64,000 nt of DNA from Arthrobacter sp. B0490 (lineage in GTDB: Bacteria; Actinomycetota; Actinomycetes; Actinomycetales; Micrococcaceae). This document shows, piece after piece, positions 18,280-30,700 of this stretch. Numbering within the stretch: the first letter of the stretch is position 1; every line of letters starts with the position of its first letter. Made by a program: the position numbers and the translations under genes. The stretch lies in assembly GCF_002929355.1 (NCBI RefSeq), contig NZ_PJIR01000003.1, forward strand, positions 310,001 through 374,000. The letters run 5' to 3'. The notes beneath the pieces are model-generated. The model did no database searches, had not been told where the DNA came from, and was given only the letters and a program-made list of their open reading frames with translations.

Positions 18280-19841
18280 TCGCCCCCACCCGCGTCCACG
18301 GCACGGACGGCACGGACGGCCCGGGCACCCCGGGCCTCACCAACCCCGTCCGCTACCCGCAGACGGCACCGCCCGCGGTCCGCACCAAGCGGGCGTTCGT
18401 GCTGCTCGCCCTGACCCTCGTGCTGCCCGGTTCCGCGCAGGTCGTCGCGGGTGACCGGCGGCTCGGGCGCAGGGCCCTCAGGACCACGTTCGCGTGCTGG
18501 GCCCTGATCCTCCTCGGGCTCGTCGTCGCCCTGACCGACCGCACCCTCGCGGTCGGGGTGGTGACCCACCGCTGGTGGTCCCTGGCGCTGATCGTCGCGC
18601 TCCTCGGCATCGCCCTCGCCTGGGCGCTGCTGTTCGTCAACACGCTGCGGCTCATCCGCATGCCCCTGCTCGAGCGCGGCGTCCGCCCGCTCGTGGCCGG
18701 GACGCTGGTGCTGCTCATGGTGCTCACCAGCGGATCGCTCGCCTACGGTGCCTACGTGCTCGGCGTCGGCCGGTCGACGGTGGGCTCGATCTTCCAGTCG
18801 GGCCCCGCCTTCGACCCGGTGGACGGACGCTACAACTTCCTGCTCATGGGCGGCGACGCGGGCGAGGACCGCACCGGCCGCCGGCCCGACAGCATCTCGG
18901 TGATCAGCGTGGACGCCGAGACCGGCGCGACCGTGACGTTCAGCATCCCGCGCAACTTCCAGAACGCGCAGTTCTCCGGGGACTCCCCGCTCTGGGAGGT
19001 CTACCCCGACGGGTACAACTGCGGCGACCCGTGCATCATCAACAGCCTCTACACCGACGTCACGCAGAACTACGCCGACCTGTACCCGGGCAGCGCGGAC
19101 CCGGGCGCCGAGGCGATGATGGACGCCGCGAGCGGTGTGCTCGGCATCGAGGTGCAGTCCTACCTCCTCGTCGACATGAACGGCTTCGAGCAGCTCGTGG
19201 ACGCCATGGGCGGGATCCGGATCGACGCGGGCGGCTGGGTGCCGATCACCGCGGCGGAGATCCCCGGCACCGAACCCATCCGCCACTACCCGCCCGACGG
19301 CTGGATCAGGCCCGGCGTGCAGACGCTCGACGGCTATCACGCCCTCTGGTACGCGAGATCGCGCGAGTTCGTCACGGACTACGACCGCATCTCCCGCCAG
19401 CAGTGCGTCCAGCAGGCGATGATCGCCCAGCTCGACCCCGCCACCGTCCTGACCCGCTTCCAGTCGATTGCCGCGGCGGGCACGCAGATCGTCGAGACGG
19501 ACATCCCCCAGGACCAGCTGGCGAGCTTCGTGGACCTCGGCCTCAAGGCCAAGGGGCAGGAGACCCGCCGCCTGACGATCGGCCCGCCGGACTTCGGCAC
19601 GCCCGCCGACAACTTCGTCACCTACCCGGACTTCGACCTCATCCACGAGCGCGTCCAGGGGATGTTCGCCGACCCGGCGGCAGCCGCCCCCCTGCAGCTC
19701 GAGCGTGCGGGCGTCGTGGCCCCGGCCCGGACCACCGACGACGGCATCACCGAGGAGTACCTGCAGGAGCTCGCCACGATCGGCGACGACGCGACGCTCG
19801 GGGACCTGCTGGCGGACAACGGACAGTGCTCTCCCGCCTGA
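18276..19841 (+). CDS. LytR-CpsA-Psr (LCP) family wall-polymer ligase
   Basis: The 521-residue protein has an N-terminal cytoplasmic stretch, three or four hydrophobic segments (about residues 35-160) and an extracytoplasmic LCP domain starting at [21 protein letters not shown]. The conserved Arg/Asp residues for pyrophosphate binding ([11 protein letters not shown]) and [20 protein letters not shown] are present. LCP enzymes move teichoic-acid-like or arabinogalactan-type polymers from a lipid carrier to peptidoglycan. The start ATG overlaps the purE stop, as in several actinobacteria (Rv3267 context). Confidence 0.95.
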   Translation: MIAPTRVHGTDGTDGPGTPGLTNPVRYPQTAPPAVRTKRAFVLLALTLVLPGSAQVVAGDRRLGRRALRTTFACWALILLGLVVALTDRTLAVGVVTHRWWSLALIVALLGIALAWALLFVNTLRLIRMPLLERGVRPLVAGTLVLLMVLTSGSLAYGAYVLGVGRSTVGSIFQSGPAFDPVDGRYNFLLMGGDAGEDRTGRRPDSISVISVDAETGATVTFSIPRNFQNAQFSGDSPLWEVYPDGYNCGDPCIINSLYTDVTQNYADLYPGSADPGAEAMMDAASGVLGIEVQSYLLVDMNGFEQLVDAMGGIRIDAGGWVPITAAEIPGTEPIRHYPPDGWIRPGVQTLDGYHALWYARSREFVTDYDRISRQQCVQQAMIAQLDPATVLTRFQSIAAAGTQIVETDIPQDQLASFVDLGLKAKGQETRRLTIGPPDFGTPADNFVTYPDFDLIHERVQGMFADPAAAAPLQLERAGVVAPARTTDDGITEEYLQELATIGDDATLGDLLADNGQCSPA

Positions 19842-19891
19842 CCCGCGCCCGCGCCCGCGCCCGACCACCCGACCAGCCGAAGGACGCCACG

Positions 19892-21250
19892 ATGTACCTC
19901 CTCGAGAACCCCCTCCGCCCCTACGCCTGGGGATCGGAGCGCGCCATCGCCGACCTCCTCGGCCGGGAGCCCTCGGGCGGGCCGGAGGCGGAGCTGTGGG
20001 TCGGCGCCCACCCGGACTCGCCGTCGGCGGTGGTACATGCGGACGGCACCCGGGAGGGCCTCCACGAGGTGATCGACCGGGATCCCGCGGGGCTCCTCGG
20101 CGGACCGGTCGCCGAACGCTTCGGGAACCGCCTCCCCTTCCTGCTGAAGGTCCTCGCCGCCGGCTCCGCCCTGTCCCTGCAGGTGCATCCCAGCCTCGAG
20201 CAGGCGGCAGCGGGCTTCGACGCGGAGGAGGCAGCGGGCGTCCCCCGCGACGCCGGGCACCGCAACTACCGGGACCGGAACCACAAGCCCGAGATGATCT
20301 TCGCCCTGACCCCGTTCGAGGCGCTCTGCGGATTCCGGCCCCTGCCCGAGGCCGGAGAGGTCTTCACGGTGCTCGGCGCCGCCGTCGCGCCCGGCTCGCC
20401 CGCGCACGACCTCCTCGACACCGTCGCCGCGCGGCTCGCCTCGGGCGACCACACGGCCCTGCGGGAGACCTTCACACTGCTGCTCGACGCGCCCGGGGAG
20501 GTCGTCGACGAGGTCGAGGCCGCCGCGGACCGTGCCCGGAGCACCGCAGGCGCACCGGGATCCGCCGTCGCCGGTGACCTCGCCACCGTCGCCGAGCTCT
20601 CCCGCCAGTACCCGGGCGACCCCGGCGTCCTGGTGGCCCTGCTCCTCAACCGGGTGTCGCTGCGGCCCGGGGAGGCCCTCTACCTGTCGGCCGGGAACAT
20701 CCACGCGTACCTGAGCGGGCTGGGGATCGAGGTCATGGCGTCCTCGGACAACGTCCTGCGGGGCGGCCTCACGCCCAAGCACGTGGACACCGCCGCACTG
20801 CTCGCCACCGTGGTCTTCGAGCCGCTCGCTCCCCCGGCGCTGGCCCCCCACTCCACGTTCCTCGACCAGGAGCTCTACCGGCCGCCCTTCGACGAGTTCC
20901 AGCTCCAGCGGATCGAACTCGCCGACCCCGCAGCCGGACCCCGGGGGCCCGGAGAGGGTGCGGGGGGCACGGGCGGCGTCGCGGACAGCGCCCTGACCGC
21001 CGGCGAGAGCCTCACGCCGGCGCACGTCCCCGTGGTGCAGAACGGCCCCGTGGTGGTCCTGGCCGTGAGCGGGCCGATCCTGCTGGACACGCCGAACTCG
21101 ACCCTCGTCGTCCCGCGCGGCGGCAGCGCCTTCGTGGGCGCATCGGAGGCGCCCCTCGTGGTCCGCCCCGCGGCCGACAGGCACGGCGCGACGGACGGTC
21201 CCGTGCTGGCGTTCGCAGTGACGGTCGGCGGCGGGATGCCCGGGCTCTAG
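19892..21250 (+). CDS. manA: Mannose-6-phosphate isomerase, class I
   Basis: ManA interconverts fructose-6-phosphate and mannose-6-phosphate, feeding mannosylated lipids and wall polymers. Zinc-site motifs are visible: QVHPS near residue 97, KPEMIF near 132 and HAYLSGLGIEVMASSDN with the RGGLTPKHVD arginine. The 452-residue length is slightly above the usual 400 through a Gly-rich insertion around residue 350. ATG 19892 follows AAGGA. The gene lies 50 nt downstream of the LCP gene. It ends in CTAG, whose complement is also the stop of the opposing femX-like gene. Confidence 0.96.
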   Translation: MYLLENPLRPYAWGSERAIADLLGREPSGGPEAELWVGAHPDSPSAVVHADGTREGLHEVIDRDPAGLLGGPVAERFGNRLPFLLKVLAAGSALSLQVHPSLEQAAAGFDAEEAAGVPRDAGHRNYRDRNHKPEMIFALTPFEALCGFRPLPEAGEVFTVLGAAVAPGSPAHDLLDTVAARLASGDHTALRETFTLLLDAPGEVVDEVEAAADRARSTAGAPGSAVAGDLATVAELSRQYPGDPGVLVALLLNRVSLRPGEALYLSAGNIHAYLSGLGIEVMASSDNVLRGGLTPKHVDTAALLATVVFEPLAPPALAPHSTFLDQELYRPPFDEFQLQRIELADPAAGPRGPGEGAGGTGGVADSALTAGESLTPAHVPVVQNGPVVVLAVSGPILLDTPNSTLVVPRGGSAFVGASEAPLVVRPAADRHGATDGPVLAFAVTVGGGMPGL

Positions 21251-22287
21251 GAGCGGGCGCGCACCCGCCGGGCCGCGCCGACGGCCCGGGCGGCCTGCCT
21301 GCGGGCGAGCTGCATTCCGCGCTTCGCGACGGGCAGCGCCCGGCTGAACACCGGGTAGAACGGCGAGAGCGGCAGGTCCCAGGTGCCGGCGAGCTGGTCC
21401 TCGTGCTGCGCCCAGCCCATCTTGAAGCGGGACACGCCGTCGTTGAGGAGGCCGTTGAAGTCGTAGCGGGCCACGCCGCGCGCCTTCATCTCCTGGATGG
21501 CGAACCACTTGAGTGCATAGTTGGCCCTCAGCCGCTCGCCCTCCTCGGTCATGCCGCCGTAGAGCTCGAAGGAGGTCGTGTCCGTCGCCGAGATCCACAG
21601 GAAGGCGACGACGTCGTCGCCCCGGAACGCGGCGTACACGGGCGAGGCGTCGCCGAGGTTGTCGAGGATGTCCAGGTAGTAGGAGTCCTCGTGGATGCCG
21701 AAGCCGGCCCGCTCCGCGGTCAGCCGGTAGACGTCGAGGCAGGCGCCGATCTCGCTGCGCACCACGCGGCGGATCGCGAGGTCCTCCCGGCCCGACTTGC
21801 GGATGTACTGGCGGTGCTTCTTCGTCATGCCCGCGAGCAGCTCCTCCTCCGACCGGCGCAGGTCGAGGATGAGGGTCCGTCCGATGAGGATCGTATTGGC
21901 GCTCTCCTTCCAGCCCGCGGCCGGCAGCGCCTGCGCGGCGTCACCCGTGGCATCCCAGTCGGGTTCGATCGAGAGCGCGACCGAGCGGTGCGCCTCGCGG
22001 ACGTACCCGGCGATCGCCTCGAGGACCTCGATCTCACGGCCCTCCGCCGTCTGCGGTCCCCGGGGGATGTACGCGAGGTTCCGCAGCGGCAGCGGGAGGG
22101 ACCGCACCACGATCTGGGCCGCACCCAGGACGACGCCGTCCTCGGCGACGAGCACGCGGTCGGCGCTCCACCCGTGGGCGGCCTTCGTCTCGCCCCAGCC
22201 CCACAGCTGCTGGGGATGCCCTCCCAGCTCGTTGACGGTGGTGTCCCATCGGGTGCGGTCGGGGCAGGGCGAAACGGAAAGGCTCAT
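21247..22287 (-). CDS. FemX/FemAB-family peptidyltransferase (lipid II interpeptide bridge)
   Basis: The 346 residues form the double-GNAT fold of Fem transferases: TKKHRQYIRKSGREDLAIRRV, the RLTAERAGFGIH segment and the FELYGGMTEEGERLRANYALKWFAIQEMKARG signature of the second domain. Fem proteins add amino acids from aminoacyl-tRNA to the peptide of lipid II. Micrococcaceae have interpeptide bridges, which fits. The specific amino acid is not predictable here. The C-terminus is basic, suiting membrane association. Confidence 0.92.
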   Translation of the reverse strand: MSLSVSPCPDRTRWDTTVNELGGHPQQLWGWGETKAAHGWSADRVLVAEDGVVLGAAQIVVRSLPLPLRNLAYIPRGPQTAEGREIEVLEAIAGYVREAHRSVALSIEPDWDATGDAAQALPAAGWKESANTILIGRTLILDLRRSEEELLAGMTKKHRQYIRKSGREDLAIRRVVRSEIGACLDVYRLTAERAGFGIHEDSYYLDILDNLGDASPVYAAFRGDDVVAFLWISATDTTSFELYGGMTEEGERLRANYALKWFAIQEMKARGVARYDFNGLLNDGVSRFKMGWAQHEDQLAGTWDLPLSPFYPVFSRALPVAKRGMQLARRQAARAVGAARRVRARS

Positions 22288-22293
22288 CCGACC

Positions 22294-22299
22294 AGCCTA
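22294..22299 (-). promoter_or_regulatory. -10-like hexamer TAGGCT for the femX-like gene (leaderless type)
   Basis: On the minus strand TAGGCT ends exactly 6 nt before ATG 22287, with no ribosome binding site in between. Confidence 0.55.
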
Positions 22300-22362
22300 T
22301 AGGGACGCGCCGCCACCCCGGTGCCGGGCGGCGGCCGACGCACGGCCCGGGGCGCGGACGGC

Positions 22363-23415
<1,053 letters not shown>

Positions 23416-23556
23416 CGTCGAAGGTGGCCAGGCCCCACGCGGGCCTGGTGCTGCCGTGCTGCCATCATAGGCGTGCCGCGGCCCCCGAGCCCGGAACGCT
23501 GCCGGCGGGCGCACCCGCCCGGAGCCCGCCGGTTAGGTGGCGGGACCGGCATCAGC

Positions 23557-23562
23557 GAAAAT
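23557..23562 (+). promoter_or_regulatory. -10-like hexamer GAAAAT for the DUF4245 gene (leaderless type)
   Basis: GAAAAT ends 6 nt before GTG 23569, the same geometry as the TAAAAT at the DUF4307 gene. The GGGAGA between them touches the start codon and is too close to act as a ribosome binding site. Confidence 0.45.
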
Positions 23563-23568
23563 GGGAGA

Positions 23569-24237
23569 GTGAACGATCAAGGCGATGAGCGGACCACCCC
23601 CGGCACCGAGGCGGACTTCGACGACGACGCGCCCCCCGTCACGCTCACCCCGAACCAGGCGAAGCGCGCCAGTGCGACGGCGCGCGGCATGCTGATCGCC
23701 ACCGGCGCGACCATCGCCGTCGTGCTCCCCGTCTATTTCCTGAATCCCACGTACACGGCCGAGACCTACCGGCGCGACATCGACGTCGCGACCGTCGCCC
23801 GCCAGGCCGCCGGCGACGCCGGCTACCTCCCCGCCTCGCCGGAGCTCCCCGAGGGCTGGTCCTCGAACTACGCGCGCTGGGTGACCGGCCGCAGCGACAG
23901 CGTGGACTTCTGGGAGGTCGGGTACCTGACCTCGGACACCGGCTTCATCCAGCTCACCCAGTCCGACGACGCCAACCCCACCTGGGCGGCCCAGCGCATC
24001 GGCGACGCGCAGGTCTCGGGGACGCGGACCATCGGCGGGCTCGAGTGGGAACTGCTCGACGCGCCGGACGGGGACACCGTGCTGAGGTCCGACGTCGACG
24101 GGGCCACCGTGATCCTCAACGGGGAGGCGGCGCTCACCGAGTTCGACACCCTGGGGGCCGCCGTGATCGAGGACGTGCGGCGGAACGCGGCGGAGGAGGC
24201 CGAGCGCCTGTCATCTTCGGACACGGACGCTCCCTGA
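23569..24237 (+). CDS. DUF4245 family membrane-anchored protein
   Basis: A polar 38-residue start, one membrane helix (about 40-59) and a 160-residue extracytoplasmic domain make up this 222-residue protein. It matches DUF4245, found beside glpX and fum throughout actinobacteria (Rv1100). No catalytic motif is visible and the function is unknown. GTG 23569 is chosen by leaderless spacing and by the family's usual length. Confidence 0.88.
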   Translation: MNDQGDERTTPGTEADFDDDAPPVTLTPNQAKRASATARGMLIATGATIAVVLPVYFLNPTYTAETYRRDIDVATVARQAAGDAGYLPASPELPEGWSSNYARWVTGRSDSVDFWEVGYLTSDTGFIQLTQSDDANPTWAAQRIGDAQVSGTRTIGGLEWELLDAPDGDTVLRSDVDGATVILNGEAALTEFDTLGAAVIEDVRRNAAEEAERLSSSDTDAP

Positions 24238-24262
24238 GTGCGGGGCGGTCGACGGCGGACAG

Positions 24263-24268
24263 TACAGT
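24263..24268 (+). promoter_or_regulatory. -10-like hexamer TACAGT for carbonic anhydrase (leaderless type)
   Basis: TACAGT ends 7 nt before GTG 24276 with no ribosome binding site. Confidence 0.45.
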
Positions 24269-24275
24269 GGACGGC

Positions 24276-24887
24276 GTGAACCAGCAACTGACCCCGGCCG
24301 ACGCGTGGCTCCGGCTGCAGGAGGGCAACGCCCGCTTCGTCGCCGCCGACTCCTCGCACCCCAACCAGGACGCCTCGCGCCGCGCGGCGCTCGTGGACAA
24401 CCAGAACCCGTTCGCCGTGATCTTCGGCTGCTCGGACTCGCGCCTCGCCGCCGAGATCATCTTCGACCTCGGCCTCGGTGACGTCTTCGTGGTCCGCACG
24501 GCCGGGCAGGTCATCGACGACGCCGTCCTCGGCTCCCTCGAGTACAGCGTCAGCGTGCTCGGCGTGCCCCTGATCGTGGTCCTCGGCCATGACAGCTGCG
24601 GCGCCGTCACGGCCACCATGAACGCGATCGAGACCGGCGACATGCCGGCGGGGTTCATCCGGGATCTCGTGGAGCGGATCATGCCGTCGGTCCTCACGGC
24701 GCGGCGCTCCGGCGTCACGGACGTCAACGAGACCGTCGTCGAGCACACGAGGCAGACGGCCCAGCGGCTGGTGGACAGTTCCCGCGTGATCGCGGACGCC
24801 GTCGTGGGCGGGGACACGGCCGTCATCGGCGTCTCCTACCGCCTCGACGAGGGGCGGGCCGTGCTCGTGTCAGGATTTGGCGCCTAG
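24276..24887 (+). CDS. Beta-class carbonic anhydrase
   Basis: It hydrates CO2 to bicarbonate. The zinc ligands are all present: Cys and the Asp-Arg pair in CSDSR near residue 51, and His and Cys in GHDSCGAV near residue 106. The 203-residue length is standard for the beta class. The start is GTG 24276; a GTG 9 nt upstream would overlap the -10. Bicarbonate made here can serve PurK and carboxylases, though co-location with fumC may be incidental. Confidence 0.95.
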   Translation: MNQQLTPADAWLRLQEGNARFVAADSSHPNQDASRRAALVDNQNPFAVIFGCSDSRLAAEIIFDLGLGDVFVVRTAGQVIDDAVLGSLEYSVSVLGVPLIVVLGHDSCGAVTATMNAIETGDMPAGFIRDLVERIMPSVLTARRSGVTDVNETVVEHTRQTAQRLVDSSRVIADAVVGGDTAVIGVSYRLDEGRAVLVSGFGA

Positions 24888-24912
24888 GAGCGCGACCCGC
24901 GAGAATTGCCGC

Positions 24913-26337
24913 ATGACGCCTGCAGCCAGCCCTGAGTACCGCATCGAACACGACACCATGGGCGAGGTGCGCGTCCCCGTCGACGCCCTGTACCGCGCAC
25001 AGACGCAGCGCGCCGTGGAGAACTTCCCGATCTCCGGCACCACCCTCGAGCGCGCGCACATCGAGGCACTGGCCCGCATCAAGAAGGCCGCGGCCACGGC
25101 CAACGCCGAGCTCGGCGTGCTCGACGAGGAGCGCGCCCGGGCCATCGAGGCCGCCGCCGAGGACGTCGCGTCGGGCAGGTACGACGGCGACTTCCCCGTG
25201 GACATCTACCAGACCGGTTCGGGGACGTCCTCGAACATGAACGCCAACGAGGTCATCGCGACCCTCGCCAGCCGTGCGCTGGAAGCGGCGGGCAGCGCCA
25301 CCTCGGTGCACCCGAACGACCACGTCAACGCCTCGCAGTCCTCCAACGACGTCTTCCCGACCTCGGTCCACGTCGCGGCGACCTCCGCCCTCGTGAAGGA
25401 CCTCATCCCCGCGCTGGCGCATCTCGCCGAGGCGCTGGAGCGCAAGGCCGCGGAGTTCAGCACCGTCGTGAAGTCCGGCCGCACGCACCTCATGGACGCC
25501 ACCCCGGTCACCCTCGGCCAGGAGTTCGGCGGGTACGCCGCCCAGGTCCGTTACGGGATCGAGCGCATCGAGGCCTCGCTCCCGCGCGTGGCCGAGGTGC
25601 CCCTCGGCGGCACCGCCGTCGGCACCGGCATCAACACGCCGGCGGGCTTCTCGGCCCGGGTCATCGAGCTCCTCGCCGAGGACACGGGGCTCCCCCTCAC
25701 GGAGGCGCGCGACCACTTCGAGGCCCAGGCGAACCGCGACGCGCTCGTCGAGGTGTCGGGGATGCTGCGCACGATCGCCGTGTCGCTCACCAAGATCCAC
25801 AACGACCTGCGCTGGCTCGGGTCCGGCCCCAACACGGGCCTCGGCGAGATCTTCCTCCCCGACCTGCAGCCCGGCTCGTCGATCATGCCGGGCAAGGTCA
25901 ACCCCGTGATCGCCGAAGCGGTGCTCATGGTCTGCGCCCAGGTGGTCGGCAACGACGCCACCGTCGCGTGGTCCGGCACCAACGGCGCGTTCGAGCTCAA
26001 CGTCGGCATCCCCGTGATCGCCCGCAACGTGCTCGAGTCGATCCGCCTGCTGAGCAATTCGACGCGGGTCTCCGCCGACCGCATGGTCGACGGCATCACC
26101 GCCAATGTCGAGCGTGCCCGATTCCTCGCCGAGGCCTCCCCCTCGATCGTGACGCCGCTCAACAAGTACATCGGTTACGAGAACGCCGCGAAGATCGCCA
26201 AGAAGGCCGTCGCCGAGGGACTCACGGTCCGCGAGGCCGTCCTCGCCCTCGGCTTCGTCGAGCGGGGGGAACTCACCGAGGAGCAGCTGGACTCGGCGCT
26301 CGACGTGCTCTCGATGACGCGGCCCCCGCAGGCCTGA
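24913..26337 (+). CDS. fumC: Class II fumarate hydratase
   Basis: FumC hydrates fumarate to malate in the TCA cycle without an iron-sulfur cluster. The 474 residues include [13 protein letters not shown], the [13 protein letters not shown] loop, and the superfamily signature [11 protein letters not shown] with the mobile catalytic Ser. ATG 24913 is chosen; an ORF extends 12 codons further. It is followed by a clear intrinsic terminator. Confidence 0.97.
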   Translation: MTPAASPEYRIEHDTMGEVRVPVDALYRAQTQRAVENFPISGTTLERAHIEALARIKKAAATANAELGVLDEERARAIEAAAEDVASGRYDGDFPVDIYQTGSGTSSNMNANEVIATLASRALEAAGSATSVHPNDHVNASQSSNDVFPTSVHVAATSALVKDLIPALAHLAEALERKAAEFSTVVKSGRTHLMDATPVTLGQEFGGYAAQVRYGIERIEASLPRVAEVPLGGTAVGTGINTPAGFSARVIELLAEDTGLPLTEARDHFEAQANRDALVEVSGMLRTIAVSLTKIHNDLRWLGSGPNTGLGEIFLPDLQPGSSIMPGKVNPVIAEAVLMVCAQVVGNDATVAWSGTNGAFELNVGIPVIARNVLESIRLLSNSTRVSADRMVDGITANVERARFLAEASPSIVTPLNKYIGYENAAKIAKKAVAEGLTVREAVLALGFVERGELTEEQLDSALDVLSMTRPPQA

Positions 26338-26364
26338 CCCGCGCGTCACCCGCGGTCCCGGGAG

Positions 26365-26393
26365 GGGCGTACCCGTACCGGGTACGCCCTTTT
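26365..26393 (+). terminator. Intrinsic terminator after fumC
   Basis: GGGCGTACCC (26365-26374), loop GTACC and GGGTACGCCC (26380-26389) form a perfect 10-bp stem followed by TTTT. It is one of the few terminators here with a U-tract. Confidence 0.88.
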
Positions 26394-26410
26394 CCCGCCT
26401 CCGCGGGAAG

Positions 26411-26437
26411 TTGCACTCGGTACGTCATAGTGCAAAT

Positions 26438-26462
<25 letters not shown>
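26411..26462 (+). promoter_or_regulatory. Candidate TetR operator: inverted and direct AGTGCAA repeats
   Basis: TTGCACT (26411-26417) and AGTGCAA (26429-26435) form an inverted repeat with an 11-nt spacer. AGTGCAA recurs at 26456-26462, 27 bp further on, inside the first codons of the TetR gene. The repeats straddle the -10-like CATAGT, so bound repressor would block transcription. Autoregulation is inferred. Confidence 0.6.
26426..26431 (+). promoter_or_regulatory. -10-like hexamer CATAGT for the tetR gene (leaderless type)
   Basis: CATAGT ends 6 nt before ATG 26438 and there is no ribosome binding site, matching the spacing at other genes in the window. Confidence 0.45.
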
Positions 26463-28800
<2,338 letters not shown>

Positions 28801-28821
28801 CGGGACGCCTCGGCGCGGGAC

Positions 28822-28859
28822 CCGCCGGCCCGGCAGTCCACGGACTGCCGGGCCGGCGG
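28822..28859. terminator. Bidirectional hairpin between convergent exporter and NUDIX genes
   Basis: An 18-bp perfect inverted repeat (28822-28839 with 28842-28859) has only AC between its arms. It sits between the exporter stop at 28800 and the NUDIX stop at 28862 and can serve both. Confidence 0.82.
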
Positions 28860-28861
28860 CG

Positions 28862-29332
28862 TCAGCAGGCGAAGCGGGTCACGCCGTCGAACCCGACGGC
28901 CTGCCGTACGAGGGCGAGGTGCCGCGGTCGAAGGTCCGGGAGCGCATCCAGCGGGAACCAGCGGACGTCGAGGGACTCGTCGTCGTTGACCCGGGCCGTC
29001 CCGCTGACCCACCGGCACCTGAAGTCGAGCGTGAGGAAGGTGCACACGTCACCGTTGGGGAAGGTGATCGGACCGTCGACCCCGGTGGCGAGCAGGTACT
29101 CGACCTCGACGACGACGCCGGTCTCCTCCTCGACCTCACGGCGCAGCGCGACGGCGGGCTGCTCACCCGGATCGACCATGCCGGTGATGATCGCCCAGCG
29201 GCCGCTGTCGGCGCGCTGTCCGAGCAGGACGCGCCCGTCGCCGTCGAGGACGACGCCACCGACGCCGGGCAGCCAGAGCGGGTCATGGCCGATCTTGCGG
29301 CGCAGGTCGACGACGAATTCGGGGGTGGGCAC
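28862..29332 (-). CDS. NUDIX hydrolase
   Basis: The 156 residues contain the Nudix box G-x5-E-x7-REVEEETG-V as GMVDPGEQPAVALRREVEEETGVV near residues 51-74. The family cleaves nucleoside diphosphates linked to another group; the substrate is not predictable. GTG 29332 follows TGAGGAGC, a strong ribosome binding site that itself overlaps the stop of the prepilin-peptidase-like gene. The two genes are therefore probably one transcript. Confidence 0.93.
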   Translation of the reverse strand: MPTPEFVVDLRRKIGHDPLWLPGVGGVVLDGDGRVLLGQRADSGRWAIITGMVDPGEQPAVALRREVEEETGVVVEVEYLLATGVDGPITFPNGDVCTFLTLDFRCRWVSGTARVNDDESLDVRWFPLDALPDLRPRHLALVRQAVGFDGVTRFAC

Positions 29333-29337
29333 GCTCC

Positions 29338-29844
29338 TCAGGCTAGTACAGCGAGCGCCAGCGCGGCTCCGAGGACGAGGAACGGCCCGAACGCCACCGA
29401 CGAGGCGGGCGTCGCCCGGCCCGCCAGGACGAGCGCCAGGCTCCAGAGACCACCGAGCACGACGGCGAAGAACGGTCCCCACCACAGCGCGGTCCCGCCC
29501 GCGAAGCCCAGGTAGAGGCCCAGGAGCCCCGCGAGCTTCACGTCGCCGAGACCCAACCCCCGCCGGGACAGCAGGTGCAGGGCCCCGAAGCCGAGCCAGA
29601 GGACGGCCGCCCCGACGAGCATCCCGAGGATCCGGTACCACTCGCCGGCGATCCCGGCCGCGAGCCCGAGCAGGAGGGCGGCCGCCGGGTAGGCCGGCAG
29701 GACGATCCGGTCCGGGAGGCGGTGCGTACGCCAGTCGAGGACGCTCAGCCGCCCGCCGACCAGCGCGAAGCCGAGCAGCGCGGCCGCGAGCAGGGCGGAC
29801 GCGAGGGGCTCCTGCGCCAGGTAGTCGGCGAACACGGCGGTCAC
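29338..29844 (-). CDS. A24-family prepilin-peptidase-like membrane protein
   Basis: A 168-residue protein of six or seven helices. The two catalytic aspartates of type IV prepilin peptidases are visible in DWRTHRLPD near residue 37 and GLGDVKLAG near residue 100. The N-terminal methylase domain of PilD is absent, as in the short TadV-like branch. No pilin or Tad/Flp genes lie in the window, so its substrate is elsewhere or it is an orphan. Confidence 0.88.
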   Translation of the reverse strand: MTAVFADYLAQEPLASALLAAALLGFALVGGRLSVLDWRTHRLPDRIVLPAYPAAALLLGLAAGIAGEWYRILGMLVGAAVLWLGFGALHLLSRRGLGLGDVKLAGLLGLYLGFAGGTALWWGPFFAVVLGGLWSLALVLAGRATPASSVAFGPFLVLGAALALAVLA

Positions 29845-29890
29845 GCCCCCACGCTACGCGAGGGCCCTGACCGCCCTGCGGAGCGCCGGT

Positions 29891-29896
29891 TACACT
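29891..29896 (+). promoter_or_regulatory. -10-like hexamer TACACT (leaderless type)
   Basis: TACACT ends 6 nt before ATG 29903. CTGACC at 29867-29872 lies 18 nt further upstream and could be a -35. A GTG directly after the hexamer (29897) would be too close to be transcribed, so ATG 29903 is the better start. Confidence 0.55.
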
Positions 29897-29902
29897 GTGG
29901 AA

Positions 29903-30667
29903 ATGTCGGGCCAGCGCAGCACCAGTTCCGCGTCCACGCCGGAGGAGACGTTCCGCTCGCTCTGCCGCTCCTCCCCCTGGCGCTGGGAGACACTCAGGTT
30001 CACCATCGCCTGGCGGACGCCCGCCGCGCAGGGCCTCGATACGGCCCCGCCGCTCAGGGCCTGGCTCCGCAGGCCGGCAGCGCTCCGGGTCGAAGCCGCG
30101 GACGGCACGCTGCTGCACTCGACGACGGGCAACGAGCAGTCGCGCGATGCGCTCTACGTGAGCGCCACCCGCAAGTCCTGGCTCGTCGCCCCCCGCCTCG
30201 TCACCCCCGTGTACGACGGCGCGGGGCTCGTGCGTCGCCGGCCCGAGGCCGCCTACGGCGAGGCGGTGTTCGGTGATCCCCGGTGGTCCTCCATGCTGGA
30301 CCCGGTGGAACTGGCCGGCAACGCGCCGGTGGCCATGGTCTACCCCGGGGCGAACCGCGTGGAGGTCGAGGACCTCGCGGAGGAGACGTTCGCGGGCCGC
30401 GCCGTCCTGGCCGCCACCGTCACCCCGAACGCCTCCTACGAACCCGCCGCCCCGGGCCGCCCGCTCGTCGGGGGCCGGAGCCGCGTCCTCCTCGACGTCG
30501 GTACCGCGGTCTGCGTGTCCACGACCGCCCTCGACGGGCCCGCGCAGGGCGCCGGCCACGACCTCGCCATCCTCGGCGTCGACGAGTACCTGACCGACGA
30601 CTACTTCCGCGCGGCTCCCCCGGAGCTGAGCGACGTCAGCCGGCACGTCCCCTGGATCGTCGGCTAG
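29903..30667 (+). CDS. Uncharacterised actinobacterial protein
   Basis: 254 residues with no signal peptide or membrane helix. I do not recognise a domain. The sequence alternates short beta-like stretches with Pro/Ala-rich turns and has an acidic C-terminal part (DEYLTDDYF). Coding is supported by the strong third-position GC bias, the leaderless promoter and the convergent terminator at its end. It lies divergent from the prepilin-peptidase-like gene and convergent with phoH. Confidence 0.75.
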   Translation: MSGQRSTSSASTPEETFRSLCRSSPWRWETLRFTIAWRTPAAQGLDTAPPLRAWLRRPAALRVEAADGTLLHSTTGNEQSRDALYVSATRKSWLVAPRLVTPVYDGAGLVRRRPEAAYGEAVFGDPRWSSMLDPVELAGNAPVAMVYPGANRVEVEDLAEETFAGRAVLAATVTPNASYEPAAPGRPLVGGRSRVLLDVGTAVCVSTTALDGPAQGAGHDLAILGVDEYLTDDYFRAAPPELSDVSRHVPWIVG

Positions 30668-30692
30668 CGCGCGGGCCGGGCGGCCCGCGCGC
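30667..30692. terminator. Hairpin between convergent genes
   Basis: GCGCGCGGGCC (30667-30677) pairs perfectly with GGCCCGCGCGC (30682-30692) around a GGGC loop, between the stops of the uncharacterised gene and phoH. Confidence 0.75.
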
Positions 30693-30700
30693 CGGCCGGC

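Noticed and set aside
18494-19841. Long plus-strand open frame running through the LCP gene into manA
   Set aside because: It is an out-of-frame shadow of the LCP gene; the manA protein begins only at ATG 19892 with its own AAGGA.
28822-28859. 18-bp palindrome as a replication terminus or dif-like site
   Set aside because: It is GC-only and placed exactly between two convergent stops, which a bidirectional terminator explains.
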